A DNA stretch of 64,000 nt from Heliocidaris tuberculata (Eukaryota > Echinodermata > Echinoidea > Camarodonta > Echinometridae): the NCBI GenBank assembly GCA_025618425.1, contig CM046844.1, positions 16,564,920 to 16,628,919 on the forward strand, given 5' to 3'. Shown here piece by piece: positions 62,407 through 64,000 of this stretch. The notes under the pieces were generated by a model, which was not told where the DNA came from, ran no database searches, and worked only from the letters and a program-made list of their open reading frames with translations. The first letter of the stretch is position 1; each line of letters opens with the position of its first letter. A program made the position numbers and the translations under genes.

Positions 62407-64000
62407 TTAGGTGGTCTGTCGTAATCGACAGATCACCTTTTATATTCGTCCGAATTTTCTTTCTATATTTTATTTATTTATTATTTATTAGGTGGTCTGT
62501 CATAGACAGATCACCTTTTAATTTCGTCAGAATTTCTTTCATTTATTTATTAGGTGGTCTGTCATAGACAGATCACCTTTTAATTTCGTCAGAATTTTCT
62601 TTATTTCTTTATTTCTTTATTATTCTTTATTTTTATTTTCTCCCACTTTCTTGTTTCCATGATATCTCAAGATCGTCCAAGTCAAATTTTTCAAATTTTC
62701 GTCAGTTATCAGGCCATCATTGAGCAAGCTCCCGCATCTTTTTCAAGGTCATCAGGTCATTGTGACGTCATCCAGGCGCCATTTTATGAAATCACATTAT
62801 TGATCATATCTTCAAAACGAGCCGTCAAAAATGAACCACATTTTGGTACACATTAACTTCAGGTCAAGGGTCAACATCACATGACATCAAAACGCGCGCA
62901 CGCGTCATGACGCGCACGTACGCGTGCGTCAAAATTTAGAAATGCTTAAAATCACTTTTGATCAAAGTAGAGTACAGTCAGGTCATTTTAAGCATTTCAA
63001 AATTTTGCGCGCGCACGCGTCCGCGCGCACGTTTTGCGCGTGCGCAGCACGTACGGAAGGTAGAAATGCCGTTTTTTTTTGCATGGTATCGATTTCTGAT
63101 AAAATTCTTGACAATTTCCAATTAGTTTTCAGTCATTCTTGACATCTAATAATGCCGCACGCGTGCGTCAAACTTTAAAATTCCGTGCGCGCGTCTATGG
63201 CGAAAATAACGTAAAAACGTGCAAAAACATGCCTCTACAAAATTAACTCTAGCTCTTTAAATAGTCCATAAACCCCCCAATTTTTTTTCATAATTGGGTA
63301 GAGGAGGAATCATAGATATAATTTCAATGGGTAATTTGAGCCTTAATTATATTGTAAAGTCATCAACATGGCGTCTAAACTCAAAATTTTCATTTTTTCA
63401 AAAATGACATCATCAAATTTATGCAAATTTGACTATAACTCCTTTAATATTGGTCATTTTTCGCCCAAATTTGGATATGATGTAGCTGAGACAATTCTCT
63501 ACAAGATCAACCACCATGATTATTCATTTTGACAAAGGCATCATGGCGTATTTTTGCGAATAAAGGAGGTATGTCAATTTTTCTCATTTTGCGTGTATTC
63601 TCTATGGGACATGACTTTTTCTCAAATCTTGATTCTACTTTCCCGTCTTCTTTGAGCAGTATCTTTGTAATTTCTGCTCGATTTTCTTCCAAATTTTAAT
63701 ATGTTATAGCTGAGACTATAAGCTTTTACAAGTGTGCCCTCCAATTTTTGATCAGATGTCGGGATCATGCCCATTTTTTCACTACAAAATGTGATTTCAG
63801 AATCCCGTATTTCGTTTACGTGTTATCTCTATTGGAAATATTTTGGCCCATTGGTAAAGCACTTGCCTTCCATTCCGGCGACCCCCGGATCGATTCCCGG
63901 TGGGACCATTTTTTTTTTTTTCACTTTTTTTTTTTTTTTTTTTTTTTTTGGGGGGGGCTTTCATTTTACCATCTTCTTCGTCTATTATAACATAAACCAT
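62407..64000 (+). mobile_element. array unit U12, three heads, type c, cut by window
   Basis: Heads at 62407 (a), 62488 (c) and 62550 (c). The body matches U11, with many single-base insertions and deletions. The tRNA-like module is at 63843-63908. The 3' end is outside the window. Confidence 0.8.

Larger units (their letters stand above)
38571..64000 (+). mobile_element. tandem array of Helentron-like non-autonomous elements
   Basis: About twelve units of roughly 1.0-2.95 kb repeat head to tail, and the last is cut by the window edge. Common order: one or more ~60-bp heads (TTAGGTGGTCTGTC plus hairpin); block B (CRE and CpG-rich); a middle block with ATGACGTCATC; a tRNA-Gly-like module and T-runs; block F, related to B; then one of two 3' ends. 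Ends of class G2 have GACAGACCACCT, a 9-bp-stem hairpin and CTAG. The inverted GGTGGTCTGTC at the 5' terminus and subterminally at 3', with a 3' hairpin, fits Helentron/HINE elements. No Rep, helicase or transposase frame exists here. Confidence 0.7.

Overview
This window looks like nuclear DNA of a marine invertebrate, most likely a deuterostome and perhaps an echinoderm. It has intron-split genes with GT/AG junctions, an AT-rich background, microsatellites, LINE remnants and many small inverted-repeat transposons. The taxon is an impression from repeat style, not proven. Only two host genes can be supported.

Layout. (1) 426-7711, + strand: the 3' part of a multi-exon gene for an unrecognised coiled-coil protein; five exons keep frame, and the last encodes a hydrophilic tail with three degenerate internal repeats. 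Its introns hold a large trinucleotide array and several MITE-like elements. (2) 8783-13170: a 4.4 kb foldback element with arms of about 570 bp and an internal array of ~170 bp units. (3) 13770-24900: repeats, two LINE reverse-transcriptase tails and long stretches with nothing recognisable. (4) 24902-33580, - strand: a complete isoprenylcysteine carboxyl methyltransferase gene (icmt), four coding exons and 290 residues, with introns full of nested inverted-repeat elements, including a 1.2 kb palindrome. (5) 33600-38540: LINE remnants, minisatellites and a nested foldback element. (6) 38571-64000: a 25.4 kb tandem array of about twelve related units, running off the right edge.

The array is the most interesting part. 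Units start with TTAGGTGGTCTGTC plus a hairpin. One class ends with the inverse sequence GACAGACCACCT, a 9-bp-stem hairpin and CTAG. That asymmetric arrangement resembles Helentron/Helitron2-derived non-autonomous elements (HINEs), a class that includes marine-invertebrate repeats. The 5' 'heads' are stacked, up to ten in a row, and the innermost head always matches the subfamily of the body that follows. Full-length units carry a tRNA-Gly-like module with a B box and a T-run, and the B-box variant is perfectly linked to the 3' end type about 1 kb away. The units are dense in CRE, octamer, YY1-like and nuclear-receptor half-site motifs. No transposase, Rep/helicase or other intact mobile-element protein is visible, so the array is non-autonomous here.

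Most open reading frames in the array are frame accidents of the repeat and are not listed as genes. All assignments come from reading the sequence; no database or folding program was used.
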